Below, piece by piece: positions 9,913-18,746 of a stretch of 64,000 nucleotides of DNA. Source of the DNA: an uncultured Bacteroidales bacterium (GTDB taxonomy: Bacteria > Bacteroidota > Bacteroidia > Bacteroidales > F082); assembly GCA_905234455.1 (NCBI GenBank), contig CAJOIH010000007.1:124001-188000 (forward strand), given 5' to 3'. The notes below the pieces were generated by a model. The model was not told where the DNA came from. It searched no databases and saw only the letters and a program-made list of their open reading frames with translations. The position numbers were made by a program, and so were the translations under genes. The stretch's first letter is position 1. Every line of letters begins with the position of its first letter.

Positions 9913-11877
9913 TTATCTATTCTTTTTTTTGATCACGCGTGAAGCGAAGCTATAGCTGTACTCCACTTGGAAACGGATGTCGGTATTGACGGCCACGTGT
10001 TGACCGATCACGATGTTGTCGCTATAGTTGCTGATGGCGAAGAAGACGGAGGCACGGTGGTGGTCCTTGTAGTTGAGCGAGGCGCCCACACGTGCGGCGA
10101 CGGAGAGGTCGTTGGTCATTTCGGTACTGGCTTCTTTGCCCACGCGATGGGCGAGGTAGTCCAGCACATGTTTTTCGGAGTCCGAGAGTTCTTCGGTTTG
10201 GGTCTTTTCCACGTTGAAGGCCATGGTCAGCCTGGCGTTGCCCGAGAGAGTCAGGTCGTCGTTGTCGATGAAATTATAAGAGGTACCTCCAGTGAGGCAG
10301 TGGGAATTATAGCTATTGCCGATGGAGCGTGACAGGGAGTAGTCGTAATTGGCATCAAAATTAAGACGCGACCTGGTGAGATAGATTTCATAACCGACGC
10401 CGAAGCTCGTGGTGGTCACATCGAATCTCGACCCTTCCATGTACTTGTTGCGGTTCTTGTTTTGCAGGAGGTTGAAACTCAAGTTGAAGGTATGTTCGTT
10501 TTCGAGCGACAAGGTGTAGCTGGGGGTGACATCCAAGGAATGGGTAAGTTGGTTGATGCGGGTGCTATCGGGGACGATCAGCACGCCGTCGAGTTGTTTC
10601 TGGGTCACGCCGTTGTACATGACGCCCAGGGACACGTTCTCGCCGAAGAAGTTGCTCCAGCTGGCGGTGTACGATCCCACTTGGTTGGTGTAGATCTGTT
10701 TCTTATCCAGGTTGTCGCGTTGCAGATAGCCGTTCAGGGTCAGGAAGGCGGTATTGCCGAACATGGATGCAGCGAAATGGCCGCCGAAGGTCTGCGAGTT
10801 TTGGTTGAATCCGTTGGCGCCCAGGGAGACGTAGTCGTGTTGCACGAAGCGGTAGGTCAGGGTGGCGGTAATCGGTCTGGCGTTCACATTCAGCATGGCG
10901 TCGCCAGCGAAGCGCACTTCGCTGCCGTAGCGGTAGTTGAAGAATCCTATTTTTCGCATACCGCCCAGGATGCCATTGGCCAATTCCACGGTGCCGCCAC
11001 TTCCTTCGATCACCACTGAATCGCGGGTGATGTCGGGGGTGAACAGACTGGCGCCCAAGTTACCTTCGAAAGTCACATAATCGCCGAAGGTGAAATGGCC
11101 TCTCAAACCCAGGGCCAGGTTTTCCTTGCCTTTGATGGTCGAGTCGCGCTCCACGAGCACGGTATCGATCTCGCCGGAGGAGAACACATTATACATATAC
11201 CACTGTGACGGCAAGCTGTTCAGGTCGTCGGCGGCATGGAGGAGGCTGAAGTCCACATAGTTGCGGAAGCTACCGATGGCCATGTGGGCGGCGTAGGCCT
11301 TACGTTTGAACTGCGGGTAGGTCGTATAGGCCACGTTGTTCATGCCCAGCAACGAGTCGGAGAGGAATTGGATGGCATCGAGGTCTTCGTTGAGGTCGGT
11401 GCGGAAGGTGGTGGCATGGTCGAAAGTGCCGTAGAAGCCTCCGATGCGGAAGCTGTTGCCATTATATTCCATGCCGACGCCATCGAAGGAGATGCCGTTA
11501 TAGGTGTAATTGGAGAAATTCATGCATGATGTACCGAAATGGAAGGTGAATTTTCTCCAGATGGGTCTGAAGTTGAACGTGACCGACGGTTCGGAGAAGC
11601 TGAACTGTTCGGCGCTCACGTTTATATAATTAAGGCTCATCGGGATGCTGATGCCATAGACATTGAAGGTCATATTGGCGTAGGCGAGGGCGGAAAACGG
11701 GGAGTTGTAATGCAGGTCGGCATTGTTCCACGATGAGGTTAGCTGGGTTCCGACCGTACCTGAAACCGTCAGGGGGTCGACGATGGTTTGACGATCAGAA
11801 CTCTGTGACATTGAGGTAAATGGAAGACCAAACATCAATGCCAAACTAAAGATCAAAAAAGGTAAACTACGTTTCAT
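9913..11877 (-). CDS. Predicted outer-membrane beta-barrel protein
   Basis: A 654-residue protein with a signal peptide (about 1-24, SMSQ) and then long alternating amphipathic strands with many aromatic residues and G/N turns (SIPMSLNYINVS, VTFNFRPIWRKFTFHFG, VTATLTYRFV-like stretches, SFGVGYEIYLTRSRLNFDANYDYSL). It ends in strand-like FQVEYSYSFASRVIKKKNR; the extra basic tail after the last aromatic strand is unusual for a barrel. No TonB box or plug domain is present. It lies first in a two-gene unit with the secreted protein downstream (29-base gap). It probably acts as an export, anchoring or scaffold barrel. No named family could be assigned. Confidence 0.7.
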   Translation of the reverse strand: MKRSLPFLIFSLALMFGLPFTSMSQSSDRQTIVDPLTVSGTVGTQLTSSWNNADLHYNSPFSALAYANMTFNVYGISIPMSLNYINVSAEQFSFSEPSVTFNFRPIWRKFTFHFGTSCMNFSNYTYNGISFDGVGMEYNGNSFRIGGFYGTFDHATTFRTDLNEDLDAIQFLSDSLLGMNNVAYTTYPQFKRKAYAAHMAIGSFRNYVDFSLLHAADDLNSLPSQWYMYNVFSSGEIDTVLVERDSTIKGKENLALGLRGHFTFGDYVTFEGNLGASLFTPDITRDSVVIEGSGGTVELANGILGGMRKIGFFNYRYGSEVRFAGDAMLNVNARPITATLTYRFVQHDYVSLGANGFNQNSQTFGGHFAASMFGNTAFLTLNGYLQRDNLDKKQIYTNQVGSYTASWSNFFGENVSLGVMYNGVTQKQLDGVLIVPDSTRINQLTHSLDVTPSYTLSLENEHTFNLSFNLLQNKNRNKYMEGSRFDVTTTSFGVGYEIYLTRSRLNFDANYDYSLSRSIGNSYNSHCLTGGTSYNFIDNDDLTLSGNARLTMAFNVEKTQTEELSDSEKHVLDYLAHRVGKEASTEMTNDLSVAARVGASLNYKDHHRASVFFAISNYSDNIVIGQHVAVNTDIRFQVEYSYSFASRVIKKKNR

Positions 11878-11894
11878 GGCATAGATTTTTGTTG

Positions 11895-11941
11895 CAAATA
11901 TAAAAAATAATTTGATTTTGGTACAAGATTTGTTATTTTTG
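11895..11941. promoter_or_regulatory. Divergent promoters for the barrel gene (-) and the Lys/Ala-rich protein (+)
   Basis: Plus strand: TTTG (11911-11914), 19-base spacer, TATTTTTG (11934-11941), placing the start about 55 bases before the ATG at 12004. Minus strand: TTG (11924-11926), 21-base spacer, TATATTTG (11895-11902), about 15 bases before the barrel ATG. The two promoters overlap. Confidence 0.65.
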
Positions 11942-12003
11942 CATTGTTGGATTTGAAAAAAACACTATCAACACTCATTATTAATAACTAAAACAAATTT
12001 ATC

Positions 12004-12573
12004 ATGAAAAAAGCACTTGTACTCGGCGTCTTGGCATTCTTCGCCATCAACACAGCCACTGTTCAGAACGTTAACGCTCAAGACAAAAGAACGAACCAAA
12101 AAGAGGCCACTACCGCCAAGAAGGACGGTAAAGAGAAGACCGGCAAAGCCACTATGGTGAAAACCACCAAGGCCGCCAATGACGCAAAGACCGCTGTTGA
12201 GCGCACTGCAGCCCCGGAACCTCAGAAACCCGCTGCAAAGCCCAAAATGGTGAAACCCTCCCAGGAGAAAGCCGCTTCGACTGAAAAGGCTGCCACCTCC
12301 AATACCGCCAATGGCACTGTTGGAGCTGAAGGAAAAACCACAATGCCCAAAGTGAACCTCCAGGACAAACCGAAAAATGTTGAGCCCACGAACGCCAAAA
12401 ATGAGCCCAAAGGCAACATCACTGTCACCAACAAGGACAAGAAGGCTTCCTCTGAGCCCAAGGCTGTCATCAACAACGAAAAGCCCGCTACTCCAAACAT
12501 TGGTGTCAAACCGAAACCCAAAACCAACGATGTGAAGAAAGAAGCTTCTGGCAACAAGAATGCCGAACGTTAA
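12004..12573 (+). CDS. Exported Lys/Ala/Thr-rich low-complexity protein
   Basis: A 189-residue protein with a clear signal peptide (about 1-25, NVNAQ) and then a region almost free of hydrophobic and aromatic residues, built of K, A, T, E, N and P (for example KEATTAKKDGKEKTGKATM, KPAAKPKMVKPSQEK). It should be intrinsically disordered and strongly basic. The composition resembles histone H1-like tails, but the signal peptide argues for the periplasm or outside, where it might bind polyanions such as LPS, DNA or peptidoglycan. It has its own promoter and terminator, so it is a single-gene unit. No family was recognised. Confidence 0.7.
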   Translation: MKKALVLGVLAFFAINTATVQNVNAQDKRTNQKEATTAKKDGKEKTGKATMVKTTKAANDAKTAVERTAAPEPQKPAAKPKMVKPSQEKAASTEKAATSNTANGTVGAEGKTTMPKVNLQDKPKNVEPTNAKNEPKGNITVTNKDKKASSEPKAVINNEKPATPNIGVKPKPKTNDVKKEASGNKNAER

Positions 12574-12591
12574 TACGGCTTCTTAGAGGAC

Positions 12592-12629
12592 AAAAAAACA
12601 GGCTCATGGAAAATGAGCCTGTTTTTTTT
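12592..12629. terminator. Bidirectional intrinsic terminator
   Basis: A 16-base stem (12592-12607 with 12613-12628) closed by a GGAAA loop, A-tract on one side and T-tract on the other, between convergent genes. It overlaps the stop codon of the prenyl synthase gene (12628-12630) and can serve both strands. Confidence 0.9.
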
Positions 12630-13599
12630 ATTTGTTCCTACCCGAGAGCAGGTCCGCATATTGTCGCAGGTGAGTTTTGCGTTCTTCGGGGAGGTTCACT
12701 GCATCGAGCGAGGCGTAGGCTTGACGGTATTCGTCGGCCATCAGCCGTTCCACTTCCTCTTTCACGTGAAGCTCATCGTAGATGGCGATTACCTCATCGA
12801 TTTTCCTTTGGGGGTTGATGGTCACTTCGCCTGAGAACAGTTTGGTGAGGTAATCCCGTTGGGCTGGCTGGGCCAGTTCCAAAGCTTTCAGGTACATCAG
12901 CGTTTTTTTGTTCTCCACGATGTCGCCGCCCGTCACTTTACCGAACAGGGCGACGTCGCTATAGCAGTCGAGGATGTCGTCTTGCAGTTGGAAGGCCATG
13001 CCGATGCCGATGCCGAAGTCGTAGAGCCTGCGCTGGTCTTTTTCATCGGCGTCGGCCACCACGGCGCCGATCTGGAGGCTGGTGGCCAGCAGCACGGCGG
13101 TTTTCAGGCGGATCATCTCCAGGTATTCGGGGATGCTCACCTCATTTCGGGTCTCGAACTCCATATCCATCTGCTGTCCCTCGCAGATCTCGAGCAGCAC
13201 CTCGTTGAGCAGGCTGACGACCTCCACGGGCCGGTGGGTGCGGGTGGCGAAGTCATAGGCCATCACCAGTGCCGCGTCGCCCGAGAGGATGGCTTGGTTG
13301 GTATTCCATTTTTTATAAACGGTCTCCTTGCCACGGCGGATGGGAGCCTGGTCCATGATGTCATCGTGGATCAGCGTGAAGTTGTGCGCCGTTTCCAGGG
13401 CCAGTGCCGGATATTTGGCCTCGTGGTATTCGCCGCCGAACATGTCGCAGGCCAGGAGGCACAGCATGGGACGGAGGCGTTTGCCTGATTGCAGCACGGT
13501 GTAAGCCACTGGTTCATAGAGCCCTTCGGGGCTTCTATGGAAGTCGACACCCTGCATGAAGGCGTCGAAACGTTCCTTGAGTTGTTGAATCTTTTCCAT
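12628..13599 (-). CDS. Polyprenyl (farnesyl/geranylgeranyl-type) diphosphate synthase
   Basis: A 323-residue trans-prenyltransferase with both aspartate-rich motifs, DDIMD in NFTLIHDDIMDQAPIRRG and DDILD in MAFQLQDDILD, plus the substrate motif SGKRLRPMLCLLA. It condenses IPP with allylic diphosphates. The first motif lacks the two-residue insertion of typical bacterial FPP synthases, and an aromatic residue sits five positions before it (F in NFTLIHDD), which by the usual rules favours a short product such as GGPP; product length cannot be settled from sequence. A -7 box ends four bases before the ATG, suggesting a leaderless transcript. Confidence 0.88.
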   Translation of the reverse strand: MEKIQQLKERFDAFMQGVDFHRSPEGLYEPVAYTVLQSGKRLRPMLCLLACDMFGGEYHEAKYPALALETAHNFTLIHDDIMDQAPIRRGKETVYKKWNTNQAILSGDAALVMAYDFATRTHRPVEVVSLLNEVLLEICEGQQMDMEFETRNEVSIPEYLEMIRLKTAVLLATSLQIGAVVADADEKDQRRLYDFGIGIGMAFQLQDDILDCYSDVALFGKVTGGDIVENKKTLMYLKALELAQPAQRDYLTKLFSGEVTINPQRKIDEVIAIYDELHVKEEVERLMADEYRQAYASLDAVNLPEERKTHLRQYADLLSGRNK

Positions 13600-13603
13600 A
13601 GCG

Positions 13604-13611
13604 CAAAGATA
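13604..13611 (-). promoter_or_regulatory. -7 box directly abutting the prenyl synthase ATG
   Basis: Minus-strand TATCTTTG with its last base four nucleotides from the ATG (13597-13599). Transcription would start at or within a base or two of the start codon, giving a leaderless mRNA. No good -33 element was found upstream. Confidence 0.45.
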
Positions 13612-13670
13612 CTGAATTTTTGGAGCGATATTTGTACTAATGTAATTTTTTGTATCCCAATTCTTGAACC

Positions 13671-14507
13671 ATGAAACATTTCATCGTACCGATAGCTCTG
13701 CTGGCCTGCATCATGGCCACCTCGTGCAATACCAACAAGCGACTTTATGAAACCGGCGTTGCCTACCATCAGGCCAACCAGGCCGACCATGAGCGCATCA
13801 TGGAGTTGAAGTCGAAAGGCAGTCCCGACGCCTGGCCTGAGATCTTCGAGCGCTATTGCAGCATCAAGGGCCGCAGCGACGAGATGGCGCATTTCCCACC
13901 GGAGGTGAAGCGCGAGCTCCGTTTCATGCCGTTGGATCTCAACGATGAGCTGACCCAGGCCCGCAACAAGGCTGAGGCCTATTTGGCTGCCAAGGCCAGT
14001 CAGGTGCTCAGCGGCCAGACGCCCGACGTGGACGAGGCCGACCGCCTCATCCGTCATTTGGAGCGGGTCAACCGCGACAACAAACAAATTAACGACCTCA
14101 AGTTGAAGTCGCTGGCACGGCGTTATGGCGACATCAGCCGGATGATGCACATCGAGGTGTTTGAGCGCCAGGTGGGGCCCAACCGCGACGAGACCGTGTC
14201 GTTCAAGGAAAGCCAAGGAGGCATGACCGCCACGGTCACCGACCACAAACTCAGCAAGACCGCCACTATCAAGGGCAAGGTCAACTTCATTGAGCCGAAG
14301 AAGCGGCGCATCGTTTTCTCGATGCCCTACGAGGTCAGTTCCAACTTCGAGCACACCTACTCCACTGTCGATGGGCCACAAGCAGCCTGTTCGGCGCAGA
14401 CTCTGGAGAACCTGAAGCGGAAGCCGGTGCCCTTCCCCACCGATGAGAGCTTGATTGAGGATGCCCAAAATAAACTGGTGGATTTGATCTACCAAAAAAT
14501 CCAATAA
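13671..14507 (+). CDS. Predicted lipoprotein of unknown function
   Basis: A 278-residue protein with a lipoprotein signal peptide, lipobox MATSC (Cys at about 20). The mature part is helical and charged, with repeated RL/DNK segments (ADRLIRHLERVNRDNKQINDLKLKSLARRYGDIS) that look TPR- or coiled-coil-like, followed by a beta-rich region (MTATVTDHKLSKTATIKGKV) and a final helix. It should sit in the periplasm or outer membrane. It starts 71 bases from the divergent prenyl synthase gene and is convergent with the phosphofructokinase gene. No named domain was recognised; a role in envelope organisation is only a guess. Confidence 0.75.
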   Translation: MKHFIVPIALLACIMATSCNTNKRLYETGVAYHQANQADHERIMELKSKGSPDAWPEIFERYCSIKGRSDEMAHFPPEVKRELRFMPLDLNDELTQARNKAEAYLAAKASQVLSGQTPDVDEADRLIRHLERVNRDNKQINDLKLKSLARRYGDISRMMHIEVFERQVGPNRDETVSFKESQGGMTATVTDHKLSKTATIKGKVNFIEPKKRRIVFSMPYEVSSNFEHTYSTVDGPQAACSAQTLENLKRKPVPFPTDESLIEDAQNKLVDLIYQKIQ

Positions 14508-14536
14508 AAGGAAGTCGCGCCTCTCCGAGGCGTCAA

Positions 14537-15754
14537 TTACCAGTGGAGGATTTTCTTGAAGTCGTAGACTTCGGGATTGGGTAGGTATTTGCTAGCGGCG
14601 TCGTAGTCGGCGGGAGTGAGGTATTGCAGGCCTTCGTTGAAGATCAGTTCGGCCTTGGGTCCGTTGAGGTTAACCAGGCGCGGTTTGATCTTGCCGTTCT
14701 CGTCTTCCACGTCCTTGAGGTAGAGCGGGATGATCTCGCCCTTCGGGTTGGTGGTGACCATAGCGCCGGTGACGCCTTGCAGGAAGAGTTTCTTCACGCC
14801 GTAGCCCAGCAGGGAGCAGTAGGTGAGGTCGTAGCCGTTGGGTTGGACGCAGCGGATGCCGTAGCCAATCTCGACGGGGCGACTCTTCACGCTGAGGCCG
14901 AGGAGTTTCAGGCGCTGTTGGAGCAACAGGTTGAAGATATGGGCCTTGCTCACGTTGCCCAGTTCAGGATGGCCGTGTTCATCGTAGGTGAAGGCCACGC
15001 CCGACTTCTCGATTTCGGCATCGGTCATGAAGTGGAACACGCCCTCGCTGATGATGATGACGCCATAGTCCACACCCAGGAGCTTGCGTTTGACGATGGA
15101 GCTCACCATCAGGTTGATGATGGCGTCGAGGGTGACCTCGGCTTTGTTGAACATCTCGGGGATGATCACCATGGGGCAGTGGCAGGCCGAGGTCATGCCG
15201 AAGGCCAGGTGGCCGGCTTCGCGGCCCATGGCGGAGAGCACGAACCAGTTGCCTGAGGTGCGGGCGTCTTCATAGACGGTCTGCACGAGATGCACGGCGG
15301 CGTCCTTGGCGGAGTAATAGCCGAAGGTCGGGTTGCCGTCGGGCAGTGGCAGGTCGTTGTCAATGGTCTTGGGCACGTGGATGTTCTGGATGGGCACGTT
15401 GTTGTCGCGCAAGAACTTGGAGATGCGGTTGGCCGTGGAGGCGGTATCGTCGCCGCCGATGGTGACCAGCAGCTTGATGTTGTTTTCCACGAAGAAGTCG
15501 GTGTTGAATTCTTCGTTTTTCGGTTTATAGCGGCTCATGCGGAGTGCCGAACCGCCTTGTTTCTGGATATCGTCGGCCCACATGAAGTCGAGTTCTTCCA
15601 CTTCTTTTTCTTTTCTGAAGAGGTTCTTGTAGCCGTCGTGCAGTCCGAGCACGCGATAGCCGTCTTTAAGGAAAGTCTTGGCCACGGTGCTGATGACCGT
15701 GTTGATGCCGGGTGCCGGACCGCCGCCGGCGAGGATAACGATGGAGTCTTTCAT
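14537..15754 (-). CDS. pfp: 6-phosphofructokinase, pyrophosphate-dependent type
   Basis: A 405-residue phosphofructokinase. ILAGGGPAPGIN (about 7-18) is the nucleotide-loop region; GGDD (100-103) replaces the GGDG of ATP enzymes and PKTIDND (128-134) carries the lysine typical of PPi enzymes. These two features are the accepted markers of pyrophosphate use. MGREAGHLAFG forms part of the fructose-6-phosphate site. The enzyme phosphorylates fructose-6-phosphate reversibly in glycolysis, saving ATP, common in anaerobic Bacteroidales. Phosphate-donor specificity is inferred from these residues. Short repeats fill the gap to the upstream GH92 gene. Confidence 0.9.
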   Translation of the reverse strand: MKDSIVILAGGGPAPGINTVISTVAKTFLKDGYRVLGLHDGYKNLFRKEKEVEELDFMWADDIQKQGGSALRMSRYKPKNEEFNTDFFVENNIKLLVTIGGDDTASTANRISKFLRDNNVPIQNIHVPKTIDNDLPLPDGNPTFGYYSAKDAAVHLVQTVYEDARTSGNWFVLSAMGREAGHLAFGMTSACHCPMVIIPEMFNKAEVTLDAIINLMVSSIVKRKLLGVDYGVIIISEGVFHFMTDAEIEKSGVAFTYDEHGHPELGNVSKAHIFNLLLQQRLKLLGLSVKSRPVEIGYGIRCVQPNGYDLTYCSLLGYGVKKLFLQGVTGAMVTTNPKGEIIPLYLKDVEDENGKIKPRLVNLNGPKAELIFNEGLQYLTPADYDAASKYLPNPEVYDFKKILHW

Positions 15755-15770
15755 GGTTTAGTTTTTTATT

Positions 15771-15824
15771 ACGAGATAACGGAATAACGAGATAAGGAGA
15801 TAACGATTTTTTACGGGATAACGA
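15771..15824. repeat. Short degenerate tandem repeat, unit about GATAACGA
   Basis: Between the GH92 stop and the pfp start the sequence is a run of imperfect copies: ACGAGATAACG, GAATAACGAGATAAG, GAGATAACG and, after a T-run, ACGGGATAACG. It would be transcribed as part of the pfp leader. It resembles in style, though not in unit sequence, the TAACTCC-type repeats further along. Confidence 0.7.
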
Positions 15825-15826
15825 TG

Positions 15827-18712
15827 TTATTCAATAACAAATTCGTCGCAGAAGATCCAGGCGGGTTGGCCGGCGCCGGGGTGCCAGTCAGGGCAGGTGC
15901 CGATGTTTTTGGCGGCCATCTTCACGTAGCGGGCTTCGCAGCGCGGGCGCACTCCCAGTTCTTGGACGACAGCGTCGTCATCAGCTTGGTCAACGTAGTT
16001 GATGGCTTTGCCGACGCTGCGGAACTTCTTGCCGTCGTCGCTGACGAAGAATTCCACTTCCTTGGGCATGAAGATCCAGGAACCTTGTTCTTGCAGGAAG
16101 CCACCTGCCAGACGATTCACCTTCATCTTGGTGCCCAGGTCGATGGTGGCCACCAGGTCGACGCCATGATAGCCCTGCCATACGCCCGTGCGGAAGTTGT
16201 CGCCGCCACGCTGGTGGTCGATGAGGGCTTTCAGCCCGCCGGCTTCATATTGGTTGGAATAGGGATGCTCCAATTTGACGGCTCGTTTGGCGTCGATGAG
16301 GTAGAAGCTGGCCTCAATGGGACGGCTCCACTGGCCATTCTGCAGGGCAGCGGCACGTACCTGGGTGGCTTTCTTCAGCACGATAGGCTTGGTGTATACC
16401 ATGCTGTTCTCGTTAGGCTCGGTACCATCGAGGGTATAGTAGATCTGGGTACCTTCGACGGGATGGCTCATGGTGAGTGTAAGGCTGTCGAAGAAGGTAT
16501 TCGACTCGGCGTTGATGGCCGGTACCACCAGGATGCTCTCGCCGGGGATGCGCACCACGGGGCAGTTCTCGGGTTGGGTAGCCCAAGGCGAGTCGGGGGT
16601 GGCGGTCATGGTGAACACCAGTTCGCCGCCGTTGTAGACCTCGTCGAAGGTGATGAAGCTGCGTTCAAGGGCTTTCCCATTGAGTGTCGCCGACTTCACA
16701 TAGCAATTCTGGGGGCTCAGGTTTTTGGCTTTCACGACGAAATGTTTGCCATTGTCGAGATTGACGGTCACCTTATCGAAACGGGGAATTCCCAGCACAT
16801 AGTAACCCGAGGCTGGGGTGGCGGGATAGAAGCCCATGGCGGAGAAGGCGCCCCAGGCCGACATCTGGCCGCAGTCCTCGTTGCCGCAGAGGCCGTCGCG
16901 CTCGTCGGTGTAGAACTCGTCCATGACCTGTTTCACATAGTGTTGGGTCTTGGTGGGTTGACCGATGAAGTTGTACATATACACGGTGTTATGGCTCGGC
17001 TCGTTGCCGTGGGCATATTGGCCGATGAGGCCGGTGATGTCGACTTGTTCGCGGCCGGTGAGTTTGCTCGATGCGGTGAAGAGGCCGTCGAGTTTCTTGC
17101 CGTATTCTTCCCAGCCGCCCATCATGTCGATATGGGTGTTGATGTCTTGGGGGACGAAGAAGTTGTATTGCCAGGTGTTGGCTTCGGTGAGGGTGAAGTT
17201 GACCTGGGTGGGGTCGAAGGGTTGCATATAGCCTCCGTTGCGGCGACCTTGGAAGAACTTGTTCACTGGGTTATAGAGGTTCTTGTAGGCCTGTGCCCTA
17301 AGGTAGAACTCCTCGGCGATGTCGGTCTTGCCCATGGCTTCGGCCATGCGGGCCACGCACCAGTCGTCATAGGCGTATTCGAGGGTCTTGGAGACCGCTT
17401 CGCCTTCCATGTCGACGGGGATGAAGCCGTATTTCACGTAGGCACCCATGCCGCGGCGGTCTTGGCGTGACGAGTTGACCATAGCTTCAAGTGCTTTGTC
17501 ATAGTCGAACCCTTGGATGCCGGCGAAGTAGGCGTCGGCGATGACTGGGATGGCGTGGTTGCCGATCATACAGTGCGTCTCGCAGGCGGCCAGTTCCCAG
17601 ATGGGCAGCATGTGTTCTGGATCCGTTGAGTAGTTATTAATAAAGGTATTGATAAAGTCTACGGTACGTTCACGTTGGATCAGGCTAAACAGGGGATGGA
17701 GGCTGCGGAAGGTGTCCCAGAGGGAGAACACGGTATACATAGGCCGTTCGGAGCGGCGGATGCCGAGGTCGTGGGCGCGGAAGCGTCCGTCGGCATCGGA
17801 GAACAGGTTAGGGGCGATCATGGCGTGGTAGAGGCAGGTATAGAACACGCGTTTGTCGGCTTCGTCTTTGCCTTGCACTTCGATGCTACTCAGTTCGTGG
17901 TTCCATTGCTCGTAGGTTTTCCGGGCCAGGGCATCGACATCGAAGTCACCGTCGGCGAGTTCGGCCTTCAGGTTGTTTTTGGCTCCTTCGGCGTCGACAG
18001 GTGAGATAGCGATACGCATCACGACCGGTTCGCCCTCTTCGGTATCGAACACAAACGTGCCGTTATGTTGTTCGTCGATGTCGTACGACTTCAAGGGTTT
18101 GGAGAACTCGGCATAGAAATAGAGGTATTGGTCGTGGGCCCAGTCGCGGGTATGGCGGAAGCCTGCGATGGCGGTAGGTGATTCCACATCGAGTGTGGAT
18201 TCGTACACAAACTCATCGTTGACGCCTTGTACCATATTCAGCAACAGTTTGGCTTGATCGGTCTTGGGGAAGGTGCAGCTCATGAGGCCCACACGGTCAC
18301 CTGCGGCCAGGGCCACGACGACTTGGGGGTTGTCGAATGCCACGCTGTAATAGCCAGGCTTGGCCCATTCGTTCTCATGGTTGAAGCCGGCGCAGACGGC
18401 GTCGCCCACCGCTGGGGTGAAGCGGAAGTCGCCATAGTCGGAGCATCCGGTGCCGCTGAGGTGGGTGGTGCTAAAACCGAGGATGGCGTTGTCGGAGGTA
18501 TGGTAGCCTGAGCAGCCGTCCCAGTCGTTCATGCGGGTGTCGGGGCTGAACTGCATCATGCCGAAGGGGGCGGTGGCGCCAGGGAAGGTATGGCCGTGGC
18601 CGCCGGTGCCGATAAAAGGATCCACATATGATGCCGGCTCGTTGGCAGGCTGTTTATTGCATGCTGCCAGGGCGAGGATGGCGAGCAAGAAAAAGAACGA
18701 TTGACGTTTCAT
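15827..18712 (-). CDS. GH92 family alpha-mannosidase lipoprotein with CHB_HEX_C and F5/8-C domains
   Basis: A 961-residue protein with a lipoprotein signal (lipobox LAAC, Cys about 19). GH92 motifs: GTGGHGHTFPGATAPFGMMQ near the N-terminus, PIWELAACETHCMIGNHAIP (about 370-390) and GNEDCGQMSAWGAFSAMGFY (about 620-640), including the acidic residues used by the calcium-dependent mannosidases. Family members are exo-alpha-mannosidases acting on alpha-1,2/1,3/1,4/1,6 mannosides of N-glycans and yeast mannan. Downstream come a chitobiase-type C-terminal domain (IYYTLDGTEPNENS) and an F5/8 type C (discoidin) carbohydrate-binding domain that ends the protein. No SusC/SusD pair or other glycosidase lies nearby, so it is a solitary gene rather than part of a visible utilisation locus. 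Confidence 0.93.
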   Translation of the reverse strand: MKRQSFFFLLAILALAACNKQPANEPASYVDPFIGTGGHGHTFPGATAPFGMMQFSPDTRMNDWDGCSGYHTSDNAILGFSTTHLSGTGCSDYGDFRFTPAVGDAVCAGFNHENEWAKPGYYSVAFDNPQVVVALAAGDRVGLMSCTFPKTDQAKLLLNMVQGVNDEFVYESTLDVESPTAIAGFRHTRDWAHDQYLYFYAEFSKPLKSYDIDEQHNGTFVFDTEEGEPVVMRIAISPVDAEGAKNNLKAELADGDFDVDALARKTYEQWNHELSSIEVQGKDEADKRVFYTCLYHAMIAPNLFSDADGRFRAHDLGIRRSERPMYTVFSLWDTFRSLHPLFSLIQRERTVDFINTFINNYSTDPEHMLPIWELAACETHCMIGNHAIPVIADAYFAGIQGFDYDKALEAMVNSSRQDRRGMGAYVKYGFIPVDMEGEAVSKTLEYAYDDWCVARMAEAMGKTDIAEEFYLRAQAYKNLYNPVNKFFQGRRNGGYMQPFDPTQVNFTLTEANTWQYNFFVPQDINTHIDMMGGWEEYGKKLDGLFTASSKLTGREQVDITGLIGQYAHGNEPSHNTVYMYNFIGQPTKTQHYVKQVMDEFYTDERDGLCGNEDCGQMSAWGAFSAMGFYPATPASGYYVLGIPRFDKVTVNLDNGKHFVVKAKNLSPQNCYVKSATLNGKALERSFITFDEVYNGGELVFTMTATPDSPWATQPENCPVVRIPGESILVVPAINAESNTFFDSLTLTMSHPVEGTQIYYTLDGTEPNENSMVYTKPIVLKKATQVRAAALQNGQWSRPIEASFYLIDAKRAVKLEHPYSNQYEAGGLKALIDHQRGGDNFRTGVWQGYHGVDLVATIDLGTKMKVNRLAGGFLQEQGSWIFMPKEVEFFVSDDGKKFRSVGKAINYVDQADDDAVVQELGVRPRCEARYVKMAAKNIGTCPDWHPGAGQPAWIFCDEFVIE

Positions 18713-18746
18713 GGCAAGATTTTTGTATTGATTTTGAATTTATGCT

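Noticed and set aside
12004-12573. Histone H1-like DNA-binding protein
   Set aside because: Composition fits, but the signal peptide sends it out of the cytoplasm; kept only as a basic exported protein.
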